Of a DNA stretch of 8,856 bases, positions 1-5,656 are shown one piece after another. Within the stretch, counting starts at the first letter, position 1. Each line of letters begins with the position of its first letter. The notes beneath the pieces were generated by a model that saw only the letters and a list, made by a program, of their open reading frames with translations, was not told the origin of the DNA and searched no databases. Source of the stretch: an uncultured Candidatus Melainabacteria bacterium (GTDB taxonomy: Bacteria > Cyanobacteriota > Vampirovibrionia > Gastranaerophilales > Gastranaerophilaceae); assembly GCA_934754855.1 (NCBI GenBank), contig CAKVJR010000073.1, forward strand, positions 1 to 8,856, given 5' to 3'. A program made the position numbers and the translations under genes.

Positions 1-1062
1 CACAGAGAAGCGCCGAAACTTACTGACCAAAATACTGATATTGAAATTCTTGAAACAGGTATTAAAGTTATCGACCTTATTCAACCTTACCAAAAAGGCG
101 GAAAAGTCGGCTTGTTCGGTGGTGCCGGTGTTGGTAAAACAGTTCTTATTCAAGAACTTATTCATAACATCGCAATGGCTCACAACGGCGTATCTGTATT
201 CGGCGGCGTTGGTGAAAGAACAAGAGAAGGTAACGACCTTTGGAACGAGTTTAAAGAATCTGGCGTTATCGACAAAGTTGCTTTGATTTACGGTCAAATG
301 AACGAACCGCCCGGAGCAAGAATGAGAGTCGGTCTTTCGGCTCTTACTGCGGCAGAATATTTCCGTGACTATTCAAAACAAGACGTTTTGTTGTTTATCG
401 ACAACATCTTCCGTTTTGTTCAAGCAGGTTCCGAAGTTTCTGCACTTTTGGGACGTATGCCGTCAGCAGTAGGTTATCAACCGACATTGGCTAACGAAGT
501 CGGCGAACTTCAAGAACGTATTACTTCAACAAAAGAAGGTTCAATTACTTCAATTCAGGCAATTTACGTTCCTGCCGATGACTTGACAGACCCTGCACCT
601 GCAACAACGTTCTCTCACTTGGACGCTTCAACAGTTCTTTCAAGACAAATTGCATCATTGGGTCTTTACCCCGCAGTAGATCCGCTTGAATCAAACAGCC
701 GTGTTCTAGATCCGCACATTATCGGCGAAGAACACTACAACGTCGCAAGAAAAGTTCTCGAAATCCTTCAAAAATACAAAGAATTACAAGATATCATCGC
801 AATTTTGGGTATGGACGAACTTTCCGAAGAAGACAAAGAAACCGTCAACAGAGCAAGAAAAATTCAAAAATTCATGTCGCAACCGTTCTTCGTTGCAGAA
901 AAATTCTCGGGCTTCAAAGGTGCTTACGTAAAATTGGAAGACACAATCAGAGGCTTCAAAGAAATTATCGAAGGCAAACACGACAATGTTCCCGAACAAG
1001 CATTCTACATGGTCGGAACTATCGAAGATGCCTTGAAAAAAGCAGCAGAAATGAAAGAATAA
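1..1062 (+). CDS. atpD: F1F0 ATP synthase beta subunit, 5' partial
   Basis: This is the catalytic subunit of F1, which makes or hydrolyses ATP at the membrane-bound ATP synthase. The reading frame is open from base 1, so the gene starts outside the window. The 353 visible residues begin just before the conserved ETGIKVIDL stretch, so roughly 110 N-terminal residues are missing by comparison with the usual 460-480. Seen in order: P-loop GGAGVGKT (residues 40-47 of the fragment), the GERTREGND segment with the catalytic glutamate, the Walker B stretch LLFIDNIFRF, the SALLGRMPSAVGYQP block, and the DELSEED loop. The fragment ends AAEMKE. The ATG at 112 lies inside the P-loop region and is not the start. 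atpC follows after 11 bases, as in standard atp operons. The sequence looks intact, with all key residues present. Confidence 0.98.
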   Translation, partial: HREAPKLTDQNTDIEILETGIKVIDLIQPYQKGGKVGLFGGAGVGKTVLIQELIHNIAMAHNGVSVFGGVGERTREGNDLWNEFKESGVIDKVALIYGQMNEPPGARMRVGLSALTAAEYFRDYSKQDVLLFIDNIFRFVQAGSEVSALLGRMPSAVGYQPTLANEVGELQERITSTKEGSITSIQAIYVPADDLTDPAPATTFSHLDASTVLSRQIASLGLYPAVDPLESNSRVLDPHIIGEEHYNVARKVLEILQKYKELQDIIAILGMDELSEEDKETVNRARKIQKFMSQPFFVAEKFSGFKGAYVKLEDTIRGFKEIIEGKHDNVPEQAFYMVGTIEDALKKAAEMKE

Positions 1063-1073
1063 CGGAGTTTTAA

Positions 1074-1484
1074 ATGTCTAAAAAAATACATTTCAAACTC
1101 ATAACTCATGAAAAAATAGTCTTTGAAAATGACGTTGACGAAATTTATTGCAAAGGCTTAGAGGGTGATTTTGGCATTTTGCTTGATCACACTCCGTTTA
1201 TGAGTGCATTAACCATTGGAGTTACAAAAGTCGTATCAGACGGAAAAGCAGATTATTTCGCAACTGTCGGAGGTGTTTTTCAGGTTACAAACAACAATGC
1301 CGTCCTTTTGACCGAAGAAGCAGAAAACGGCAAGGACATTGACCTTACCGTTGCTAAGGCTGAAAAAGAAAAACTTGAGGCAAGAAACGGAAACCCCGAC
1401 AATCAAAAAGATATCGACAACAAAAATAAGGCTCTTGCAATCGCTTTGGCTAAATTTAAAGCCGCTATGAACGAAACAAATTAG
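1074..1484 (+). CDS. atpC: F1F0 ATP synthase epsilon subunit
   Basis: This is the central-stalk subunit that couples rotation in F1 and can inhibit ATP hydrolysis. At 136 residues it has the normal length for the family. The N-terminal beta-sandwich carries the expected patterns: GDFGILLDHTPFMSAL near residues 31-46, and the ATVGGVFQV strand followed by a LLTEEAE segment. The C-terminal third is a charged helical region (AKAEKEKLEARN and onward) matching the two-helix domain. The ATG at 1074 is preceded by GGAG at a suitable distance and lies 11 bases after the atpD stop, so the genes are co-transcribed. Its stop codon is embedded in the ribosome binding site of the next gene. Confidence 0.95.
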   Translation: MSKKIHFKLITHEKIVFENDVDEIYCKGLEGDFGILLDHTPFMSALTIGVTKVVSDGKADYFATVGGVFQVTNNNAVLLTEEAENGKDIDLTVAKAEKEKLEARNGNPDNQKDIDNKNKALAIALAKFKAAMNETN

Positions 1485-1492
1485 GAGAAACA
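1482..1492 (+). promoter_or_regulatory. Ribosome binding site overlapping the atpC stop codon
   Basis: TAGGAGA contains both the atpC stop TAG (1482-1484) and the Shine-Dalgarno core AGGAG for the ATG at 1493. This arrangement usually gives translational coupling and decides the start of the DUF805 gene. Confidence 0.7.
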
Positions 1493-2011
1493 ATGCAAAA
1501 ATTTTGGCAATCCGTGTGGTTTAATCTAACCCATATCACTTTCAAAGGCAGAACATCAAAGAAAGAATACCTTTATTGGTTTTTATTTGGATTATTAGTA
1601 TCTTTTATCTTTTGGTTATTTATCTCCGTTCCGGCATCTTATCTCAAACCAAGAGCAGAACAACTTTCGACAGTTGCATCAATTTCCGCAACTCTTTATC
1701 TCGGAGGAGCGTCTATTATTGCGATAGTATTTTCTATATGGAAAGCATTAGCAGATATTACTATTATTGTCAGAAGATTTCATGACCTTGGAAAAAGTGC
1801 TTGGTGGTCGCTTTTAGGATATTGGGTAATGGCGAGTGTTATTTTGGTGTTAACCGTTGTTATTTTTGCCATCATTCCCGGTTGCTCAACTATCGGTCTA
1901 ATTGTTACATCACTCATGACAATTATATTTTATGTGTATTACGTTGGTGTTGCCCTTTTTAAAAACGGTGACGAGTTTGATAACAAATTTGGGGTACCAC
2001 CTGAACATTAA
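1493..2011 (+). CDS. DUF805 family inner-membrane protein (first copy)
   Basis: This is a 172-residue integral membrane protein of the DUF805 family (YhaH-like), whose biochemical role is unknown. Family hallmarks seen are FKGRTSKKEYLYW (residues 17-29), then hydrophobic segments around 29-47 and 64-82, then RRFHDLGKSAWW (94-105), two further hydrophobic stretches (about 107-130 and 133-155), and the closing FDNKFG near the C terminus. The ATG at 1493 is supported by an AGGAGA site that overlaps the atpC stop codon, with no room for a separate promoter. It is therefore probably the last gene of the atp operon and translationally coupled to atpC. Whether it works with ATP synthase is not shown; being in the operon may only set its expression level. 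A likely terminator follows at 2032-2088. Confidence 0.85.
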   Translation: MQKFWQSVWFNLTHITFKGRTSKKEYLYWFLFGLLVSFIFWLFISVPASYLKPRAEQLSTVASISATLYLGGASIIAIVFSIWKALADITIIVRRFHDLGKSAWWSLLGYWVMASVILVLTVVIFAIIPGCSTIGLIVTSLMTIIFYVYYVGVALFKNGDEFDNKFGVPPEH

Positions 2012-2034
2012 TCATAAATATTAATTTTTTCAAA

Positions 2035-2052
2035 AACACTATTTGTTGCATT
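2035..2052 (+). promoter_or_regulatory. Degenerate copy (site 1) of operator-like motif AACACTATTNGTGTTATT
   Basis: AACACTATTTGTTGCATT matches 14 of 17 fixed positions of the motif; the mismatches are confined to the three bases GTT of the right half-site. It lies in the same gap as two intact copies, which is the main reason to list it. It also forms the left arm of the putative terminator stem. Confidence 0.35.
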
Positions 2053-2066
2053 GTAAAATTTTACAA
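2051..2066. repeat. 16-bp perfect palindrome
   Basis: TTGTAAAATTTTACAA is its own reverse complement. It sits between motif sites 1 and 2 and may be an independent protein-binding site or only the inner arm of the terminator hairpin. AT-rich palindromes arise easily in this base composition, so function is uncertain. Confidence 0.4.
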
Positions 2067-2084
2067 AATAACACCAATAGTGTT
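2067..2084 (-). promoter_or_regulatory. Operator-like motif, site 2 (inverted)
   Basis: Read on the minus strand this is AACACTATTGGTGTTATT, matching all 17 fixed positions of the shared motif. The half-sites AACAC and GTGTT form an inverted repeat with a five-base centre, typical of a site bound by a dimeric helix-turn-helix protein. It lies about 150 bases upstream of the second DUF805 start. Confidence 0.55.
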
Positions 2085-2114
2085 TTTTATTGCATCACAA
2101 GGATAAAGCGTACC

Positions 2115-2135
2115 AATAACACTATTTGTGTTATT
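2115..2135 (+). promoter_or_regulatory. Operator-like motif, site 3, with extended palindrome
   Basis: The core at 2118-2135 is AACACTATTTGTGTTATT and matches all fixed positions of the shared motif. Three flanking bases extend the symmetry to AATAACAC - five bases - GTGTTATT, a perfect 8-5-8 inverted repeat. It is 92 bases upstream of the second DUF805 start. A hairpin followed by TTTTTAT could also act as a weak terminator, but the sequence identity with the site upstream of the XRE gene favours a binding site. Confidence 0.6.
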
Positions 2136-2227
2136 TTTATATCAAAAGTGATAAAAAAAAATATAAGTGGGTAATATAGAAGTAGCAGACCTTTTCCATA
2201 CGATTTTATTCAATATAGGAGATATAT

Positions 2228-2755
2228 ATGATTACATCGTTCGGCAAAACTATGTGCAACTTTTCATTCAGAACCCGTGCAACGAGAAAAGAATTTTTGT
2301 ATTTTATGGTAATGTGTTTGATGCTAACCTCAATATTTTTCAGCGTTATTGCAACATTTGGGGTGATAATTTTAGGATTGAGAATTGATGCTGCAACGGG
2401 CGTTGTATCAATGCCGTACAAAATGAAATCGCTTGGAATACTTCCATTTGTATTAATGAATTTAACAATAGGGGCGTACGTAATATTTGCGGTTTGGAGT
2501 TTTATAGCAGGTTCATTGCTTGCAATCAGACGTTTACATGACTTGAACTGCTCGGGAATCGGCTATTGGGTATGGTTTGCCGCAATCATCTCCTTTATGA
2601 TTAACACATCGGGAATTTTCGCAGGAGTATTGTTATACTTGATTATCGGCAGTGTTATCGCTTTATCTATCAGCAGAAGTTTCCAATTTGACAACAAATA
2701 TGGTAAAGTTGATTTGGAAGAATTAAGATACAGTATTGAAAATCAACATGGATAA
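2228..2755 (+). CDS. DUF805 family inner-membrane protein (second copy)
   Basis: This 175-residue membrane protein is a divergent paralogue of the DUF805 gene 217 bases upstream. It keeps the family signatures in place: FRTRATRKEFLYF (residues 14-26), IRRLHDLNCSG (100-110) and FDNKYG near the C terminus. Hydrophobic segments lie at about 26-51, 71-99, 112-123 and 125-145. Unlike the first copy it has GIGYW where many members have GWW. The ATG at 2228 follows TAGGAGA at a good distance. It has its own upstream region carrying several operator-like palindromes, so it is probably regulated separately from the atp operon. Its stop codon overlaps the next small ORF by 8 bases. The biochemical function of DUF805 proteins is not known. 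Confidence 0.82.
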   Translation: MITSFGKTMCNFSFRTRATRKEFLYFMVMCLMLTSIFFSVIATFGVIILGLRIDAATGVVSMPYKMKSLGILPFVLMNLTIGAYVIFAVWSFIAGSLLAIRRLHDLNCSGIGYWVWFAAIISFMINTSGIFAGVLLYLIIGSVIALSISRSFQFDNKYGKVDLEELRYSIENQHG

Positions 2756-2897
2756 AGACGAAAAGAAAAAACCTAAGAAAAAAGTTAACATCAAAAACAT
2801 GGGCGTTAATATCGACAAAAACGAATATTACGAAATCGTTTTGTCAAATTCCGCACACCCTGAAGACACTTATCGTAACAAGTTCAGAGGTTACTAA
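2748..2897 (+). CDS. Small lysine-rich protein, 49 residues, overlapping the DUF805 gene
   Basis: The frame starts with ATG at 2748, overlapping the last 8 bases of the second DUF805 gene, and ends with TAA at 2895-2897. The product starts MDKDEKKKPKKK, so it has a strongly basic N terminus, followed by a mixed segment (NMGVNIDKNEYYEIVLSN) and the ending RNKFRGY. No membrane segment, signal peptide or known domain is visible, and I do not recognise a family. The stop codon overlaps the 3' end of the convergent antiporter gene by 4 bases. Support for its being real is the tight overlap with the upstream gene, non-random composition, and that it fills the gap exactly between two genes. No clear Shine-Dalgarno precedes it, so it would depend on coupling from the DUF805 gene. 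It could still be a chance frame. Confidence 0.55.
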   Translation: MDKDEKKKPKKKVNIKNMGVNIDKNEYYEIVLSNSAHPEDTYRNKFRGY

Positions 2898-4273
2898 AAC
2901 AACACAACCGCAATCAAAGCGAAAATGATAAGCGGAATGTTGAAGTGCCAAAACGTCGGAATGCAAGTGTCATGAATGTGATTGTGTTGACCGTCAGCAT
3001 TTAAACCTGCCGTCGGTCCCAAAGTTGTGTCAGAAGCGGGAGAACCTGCATCTCCAAGAGCCGCAGCCGCTGCCATAATAACAATTGTTGCGGGAATTGA
3101 TATACCTGTACTTTGGCAAATAGGAACAAACAAAACCGCCAAAATAGGGATTGTTCCAAACGATGTGCCGATTCCCATTGTCACAAACAAACCGATTAAA
3201 AGCATTAAAACTGCCGCAATGAACTTGCTGCCTTGCATAAGAGGCGTTATTCCCTGAATTAAAGAATCAATGCTGCCTGTTGATTTCAAAACCATTGCAT
3301 AACCTGCTGCAATCAGCATTACGAAAGCGATATAGCCCATTAAGCCAACTCCTTCGTCAATCATTTTATCGGTTTTATCGTGTTTAATAACACCTGTTCC
3401 GAAAATTATCGTCAAACCTGCAATTGCACCTAACGGCAATGATTTTGTTGCAAGTTGAGTTACGAAAGTGACAAACGCCGCAAACAATGTTATAGCGTGC
3501 TTTTTCGTAAACTTAGTTTCCTCTTCTTCATCAGAAATTTCCGTCAAAGGAGTAACCTGATACTCACGGGGTTTGCGATATGTTATAAACAAAGCAACCA
3601 ATAAGCCCAAAAACATACCGATTCCCAAAATCCAAACCGAATTTACGATATCATTTTTGCCAACTTCCATTCCGTTTTGAATAAGATTATCTCTGATTAA
3701 TCCTTGGAAAATCAGACCAAATCCCGCAGGAACAACGATATAAGGCGTTTCCAAACCGAATGACAATGCACAGGCAATTGCCCGACGGTCGATTTTTAAC
3801 TTGTTCATCAAACCCAATAACGGCGGAACCAAAATCGGGATAAACGCAATGTGAACAGGAATTAAGTTTTGCGAAAATACTGCCAACAAGGTTAAAATGC
3901 CAATGAGGACATACTTTCGGTCTTTAACAACAGAAGAAATTTTATTGGCAAGAACTTTTGTCAATCCCGTATGCATCATAGCAACCGCAAAAGTTCCCAA
4001 AAGGATATAACTCAATGCCGTTTCCGAATTTCCACCCATGCCCGACACAAAAGTGTTCATGATATCAGCATAAGGAATATTGAAAATCTGCGTCATTACT
4101 GCCGAGAAAGACCAATGTTCCGAAATAATATCCGCAATCGGGACATAAGCCAAAACACCCGCTGCTATCGCCGCAATAATAAGAGATAATAAAACATTCA
4201 CCTTGCGAACGCATAAAACACAAAGTAAAAGTACCGAAATTATTACAGGATTAAATATTAAACTGATATCCAT
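2894..4273 (-). CDS. Na+/H+ antiporter-like permease (YuiF/COG2056 type)
   Basis: This 459-residue polytopic membrane protein has about 11 hydrophobic segments spread over its length, a charged cytoplasmic-type loop near residues 233-262 (rich in E and K), and the family's conserved C-terminal block: ALGDAGSPASDTTLGPT (about 405-421) followed by HNHIHDTCIPTFWHFN (about 430-445). These features fit the NhaC-like ion transporter superfamily, in particular the COG2056/YuiF group, annotated as Na+/H+ antiporters or amino-acid permeases; substrate cannot be decided from sequence. The ATG at 4273 is fixed by an in-frame stop 2 codons upstream and by the first membrane helix starting at once. No Shine-Dalgarno is visible, and a plausible promoter places the transcript start at or next to the ATG. 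It is convergent with, and overlaps, the small lysine-rich ORF. Confidence 0.85.
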   Translation of the reverse strand: MDISLIFNPVIISVLLLCVLCVRKVNVLLSLIIAAIAAGVLAYVPIADIISEHWSFSAVMTQIFNIPYADIMNTFVSGMGGNSETALSYILLGTFAVAMMHTGLTKVLANKISSVVKDRKYVLIGILTLLAVFSQNLIPVHIAFIPILVPPLLGLMNKLKIDRRAIACALSFGLETPYIVVPAGFGLIFQGLIRDNLIQNGMEVGKNDIVNSVWILGIGMFLGLLVALFITYRKPREYQVTPLTEISDEEEETKFTKKHAITLFAAFVTFVTQLATKSLPLGAIAGLTIIFGTGVIKHDKTDKMIDEGVGLMGYIAFVMLIAAGYAMVLKSTGSIDSLIQGITPLMQGSKFIAAVLMLLIGLFVTMGIGTSFGTIPILAVLFVPICQSTGISIPATIVIMAAAAALGDAGSPASDTTLGPTAGLNADGQHNHIHDTCIPTFWHFNIPLIIFALIAVVLF

Positions 4274-4279
4274 ATTTTA

Positions 4280-4308
4280 AGTGTACCACGAACAATTTAT
4301 TTTTTAAA
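4280..4308 (-). promoter_or_regulatory. Candidate promoter of the antiporter gene, implying a leaderless mRNA
   Basis: On the minus strand, TTTAAA (4303-4308) and TACACT (4280-4285), the latter preceded by TG as an extended -10, are separated by 17 bases. Each hexamer matches the sigma-70 consensus at four of six positions. The expected start point is about 4273, which is the A of the ATG. Confidence 0.4.
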
Positions 4309-4361
4309 GAAATTTAAACCTTAAATTTAATTAAACACTTGAAAAATAGAGAAAAATGTGG

Positions 4362-4380
4362 TAACACTATTAGTGTTATT
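4362..4380 (+). promoter_or_regulatory. Operator-like motif, site 4, upstream of the XRE gene
   Basis: AACACTATTAGTGTTATT (4363-4380) matches every fixed position of the motif found upstream of the second DUF805 gene. Including base 4362, it contains a 17-bp perfect palindrome TAACACTA-T-TAGTGTTA (4362-4378). It ends 30 bases before the ATG of the XRE regulator. A possible -35 (TTGAAA, 4339-4344) places the -10 region on the palindrome, a position suited to autorepression. Confidence 0.65.
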
Positions 4381-4410
4381 AATTACAAATAGTAGATTAA
4401 GGATAGAATA

Positions 4411-4641
4411 ATGAGAGAAGTAACTGTTGAAAATATATTAAATTTAATTAAGCAAATGAGAACAGAATGCGGATTATCTCAAGCAGAAGCGGCTAAAGCG
4501 GCTAACATTTCAACATCTTTTTACGGAATGATTGAAAGAGGAAACAGAACTTTAAGCGTTGAACAATTAATTGAAATTATCAAAATTTTCGATTGCAACT
4601 TAACTGACTTTTTAGAAATGCTCGAAATATCAGAAAACTAA
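4411..4641 (+). CDS. Small XRE-family DNA-binding regulator
   Basis: This 76-residue protein is essentially a single Cro/C1-type helix-turn-helix domain. The core is LSQAEAAKAANISTSFYGMIERG (split here for reading: helix 2 around residues 23-31 and recognition helix around 34-43), followed by the usual RTLSVEQLIEIIKIFDC segment that packs helices 4 and 5. No ligand-binding or protease domain is attached, so it probably acts as a simple dimeric repressor or activator. The ATG at 4411 follows AAGGA (4399-4403). A perfect palindrome 30 bases upstream suggests autoregulation, and related copies upstream of the second DUF805 gene suggest a target. No toxin or phage partner is adjacent, as might be seen if this were an antitoxin or prophage repressor; the downstream neighbour is convergent. 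Confidence 0.88.
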   Translation: MREVTVENILNLIKQMRTECGLSQAEAAKAANISTSFYGMIERGNRTLSVEQLIEIIKIFDCNLTDFLEMLEISEN

Positions 4642-4676
4642 TGACAGAGCGATTTTAGCCGAAACAAAAATGAAAT

Positions 4677-5648
4677 TTACGAATAATTTTCAATGACTTT
4701 TTGCAAATAATTTTTATATTTATTTGCAAGTGATTGAGGTTGAATGATTTTGCAATTTTCACCCCATTTAAAGACATGCCAGATAATTTCCAACTCCCCG
4801 CCTGCGTCAAACTCAACAGACACGGAGCCGTCAGGGTTTTGGACGATTTTTTGAGTCGGGTGAAAATTATACTTTTGAGCATCTTCTGCAACATCTTTTG
4901 AAAACAACAACTCGACATGCATAATTTCGCCCTGATAAACTCCAAAAGAACGATTTGTATATTCTTGAAGATTAAAATCCCCTCTATCAAAGGATTTATC
5001 AGTGTTTTCCAAATTTGAAAATTTATGCAACAAATAGTTGTAAATCCCATCTCCTTTGGATTTTTCCTTTGCAACAAGATAAATCTTTGCACCGTAAATC
5101 AGCCCGAGAGGCTCGAGTACACGTTTTTTGTCATGATAAATTCCGCAAACTTCAGTGTTCATTTGTAAGGCATGCCTTATAACGTCAAGAACTTTCAAAT
5201 CAATATTGTATTGAGGGGTTTGACGGACGGCATATCCTTCGGTTTGCATATACAATTCGATATTTGTTTCAAGCGAATTTATATTTTTTCTGCTAAAAGC
5301 CTTCAATTTATCAACAGTTTGTTGAAGTTCTTTTTTCATTTCCTTATTGGTCGTCCGGCGTTGCAACTGCTCAATATTACCAATTTCTTTGGAATTAAAA
5401 GAAATAACTGAAGAGAGCGAAAAATTCACAAAGCCCCAATGTTTCAAATTGTCATTTGTTTCGATTTCTTCAATTTGAGGGAGAATGTTCAAAAGGCTAT
5501 CACGCATACGCTCAGCAGTTCTTCTTGAAACGGCATACCTTTCAATGATGTCATTTATCGTTATGCCTAACGGTTTCGACTGCATAAAAATCGCCAAGTC
5601 TATTATGTCCGTAACCCTTGAATAACGGGGTTTATCACACTCTGCCAT
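4677..5648 (-). CDS. WYL-domain transcriptional regulator
   Basis: This 323-residue regulator has an N-terminal winged helix-turn-helix (about residues 10-60; recognition region ITINDIIERYAVSRRTAERM), a helical linker (about 85-160), a WYL domain (about 165-220) and a C-terminal WCX-like extension (about 240-320). In the WYL core, EPLGLIYGAKIYLVAKE (179-195), the signature tripeptide is I-Y-L, with the tryptophan replaced. WYL domains bind nucleotides, nucleic acid or other small ligands and usually control repair, defence or metabolic genes; the ligand is unknown here. Its start at 5648 is supported by AGGAG, which overlaps the stop codon of the deacetylase gene 8 bases away, so the two form an operon. 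A feedback regulator of the deacetylase operon is a reasonable inference, not a demonstrated role. Confidence 0.85.
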   Translation of the reverse strand: MAECDKPRYSRVTDIIDLAIFMQSKPLGITINDIIERYAVSRRTAERMRDSLLNILPQIEEIETNDNLKHWGFVNFSLSSVISFNSKEIGNIEQLQRRTTNKEMKKELQQTVDKLKAFSRKNINSLETNIELYMQTEGYAVRQTPQYNIDLKVLDVIRHALQMNTEVCGIYHDKKRVLEPLGLIYGAKIYLVAKEKSKGDGIYNYLLHKFSNLENTDKSFDRGDFNLQEYTNRSFGVYQGEIMHVELLFSKDVAEDAQKYNFHPTQKIVQNPDGSVSVEFDAGGELEIIWHVFKWGENCKIIQPQSLANKYKNYLQKVIENYS

Positions 5649-5656
5649 ATTATCTC

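Larger units (their letters stand above)
2032..2088 (+). terminator. Probable rho-independent terminator of the atp/DUF805 transcript
   Basis: AAAAACACTATT (2032-2043) is exactly complementary to AATAGTGTTTTT (2076-2087), giving a 12-bp stem that ends in a run of six T. The 32-base loop contains a second perfect palindrome (2051-2066) that can fold into an inner arm. The position just after the first DUF805 stop fits termination of the atp operon. The stem is poor in GC, and its arms are also copies of the operator-like motif described separately, so the structure may be a by-product of two facing binding sites instead of a terminator. Confidence 0.5.

Noticed and set aside
112..1062. ATG at 112 as the start of the ATP synthase beta gene
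   Set aside because: The frame is open and clearly homologous from base 1; the codon lies just before the P-loop and has no ribosome binding site.
2134..2159. Hairpin TATCA-AAAG-TGATA with flanking T and A runs
   Set aside because: The stem is nearly all A/T and one mismatch is needed; such structures are expected by chance here and no T-run terminator follows.
2167..2421. Open frames on both strands overlapping the start of the second DUF805 gene
   Set aside because: They lack family features and are overlapped by the well-supported DUF805 frame.
3380..3400. AATAACACCTGTT inside the antiporter gene as another motif copy
   Set aside because: Only the left half-site matches and it lies within coding sequence.
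4411..4641. XRE gene as an antitoxin or prophage repressor
   Set aside because: No toxin-like gene is adjacent on the same strand, no integrase or phage gene is in the window, and the flanking genes are convergent or divergent.
4655..5092. Minus-strand frame of about 145 codons inside the WYL gene
   Set aside because: It is a shifted frame of the WYL gene with no recognisable domain and no start signal.
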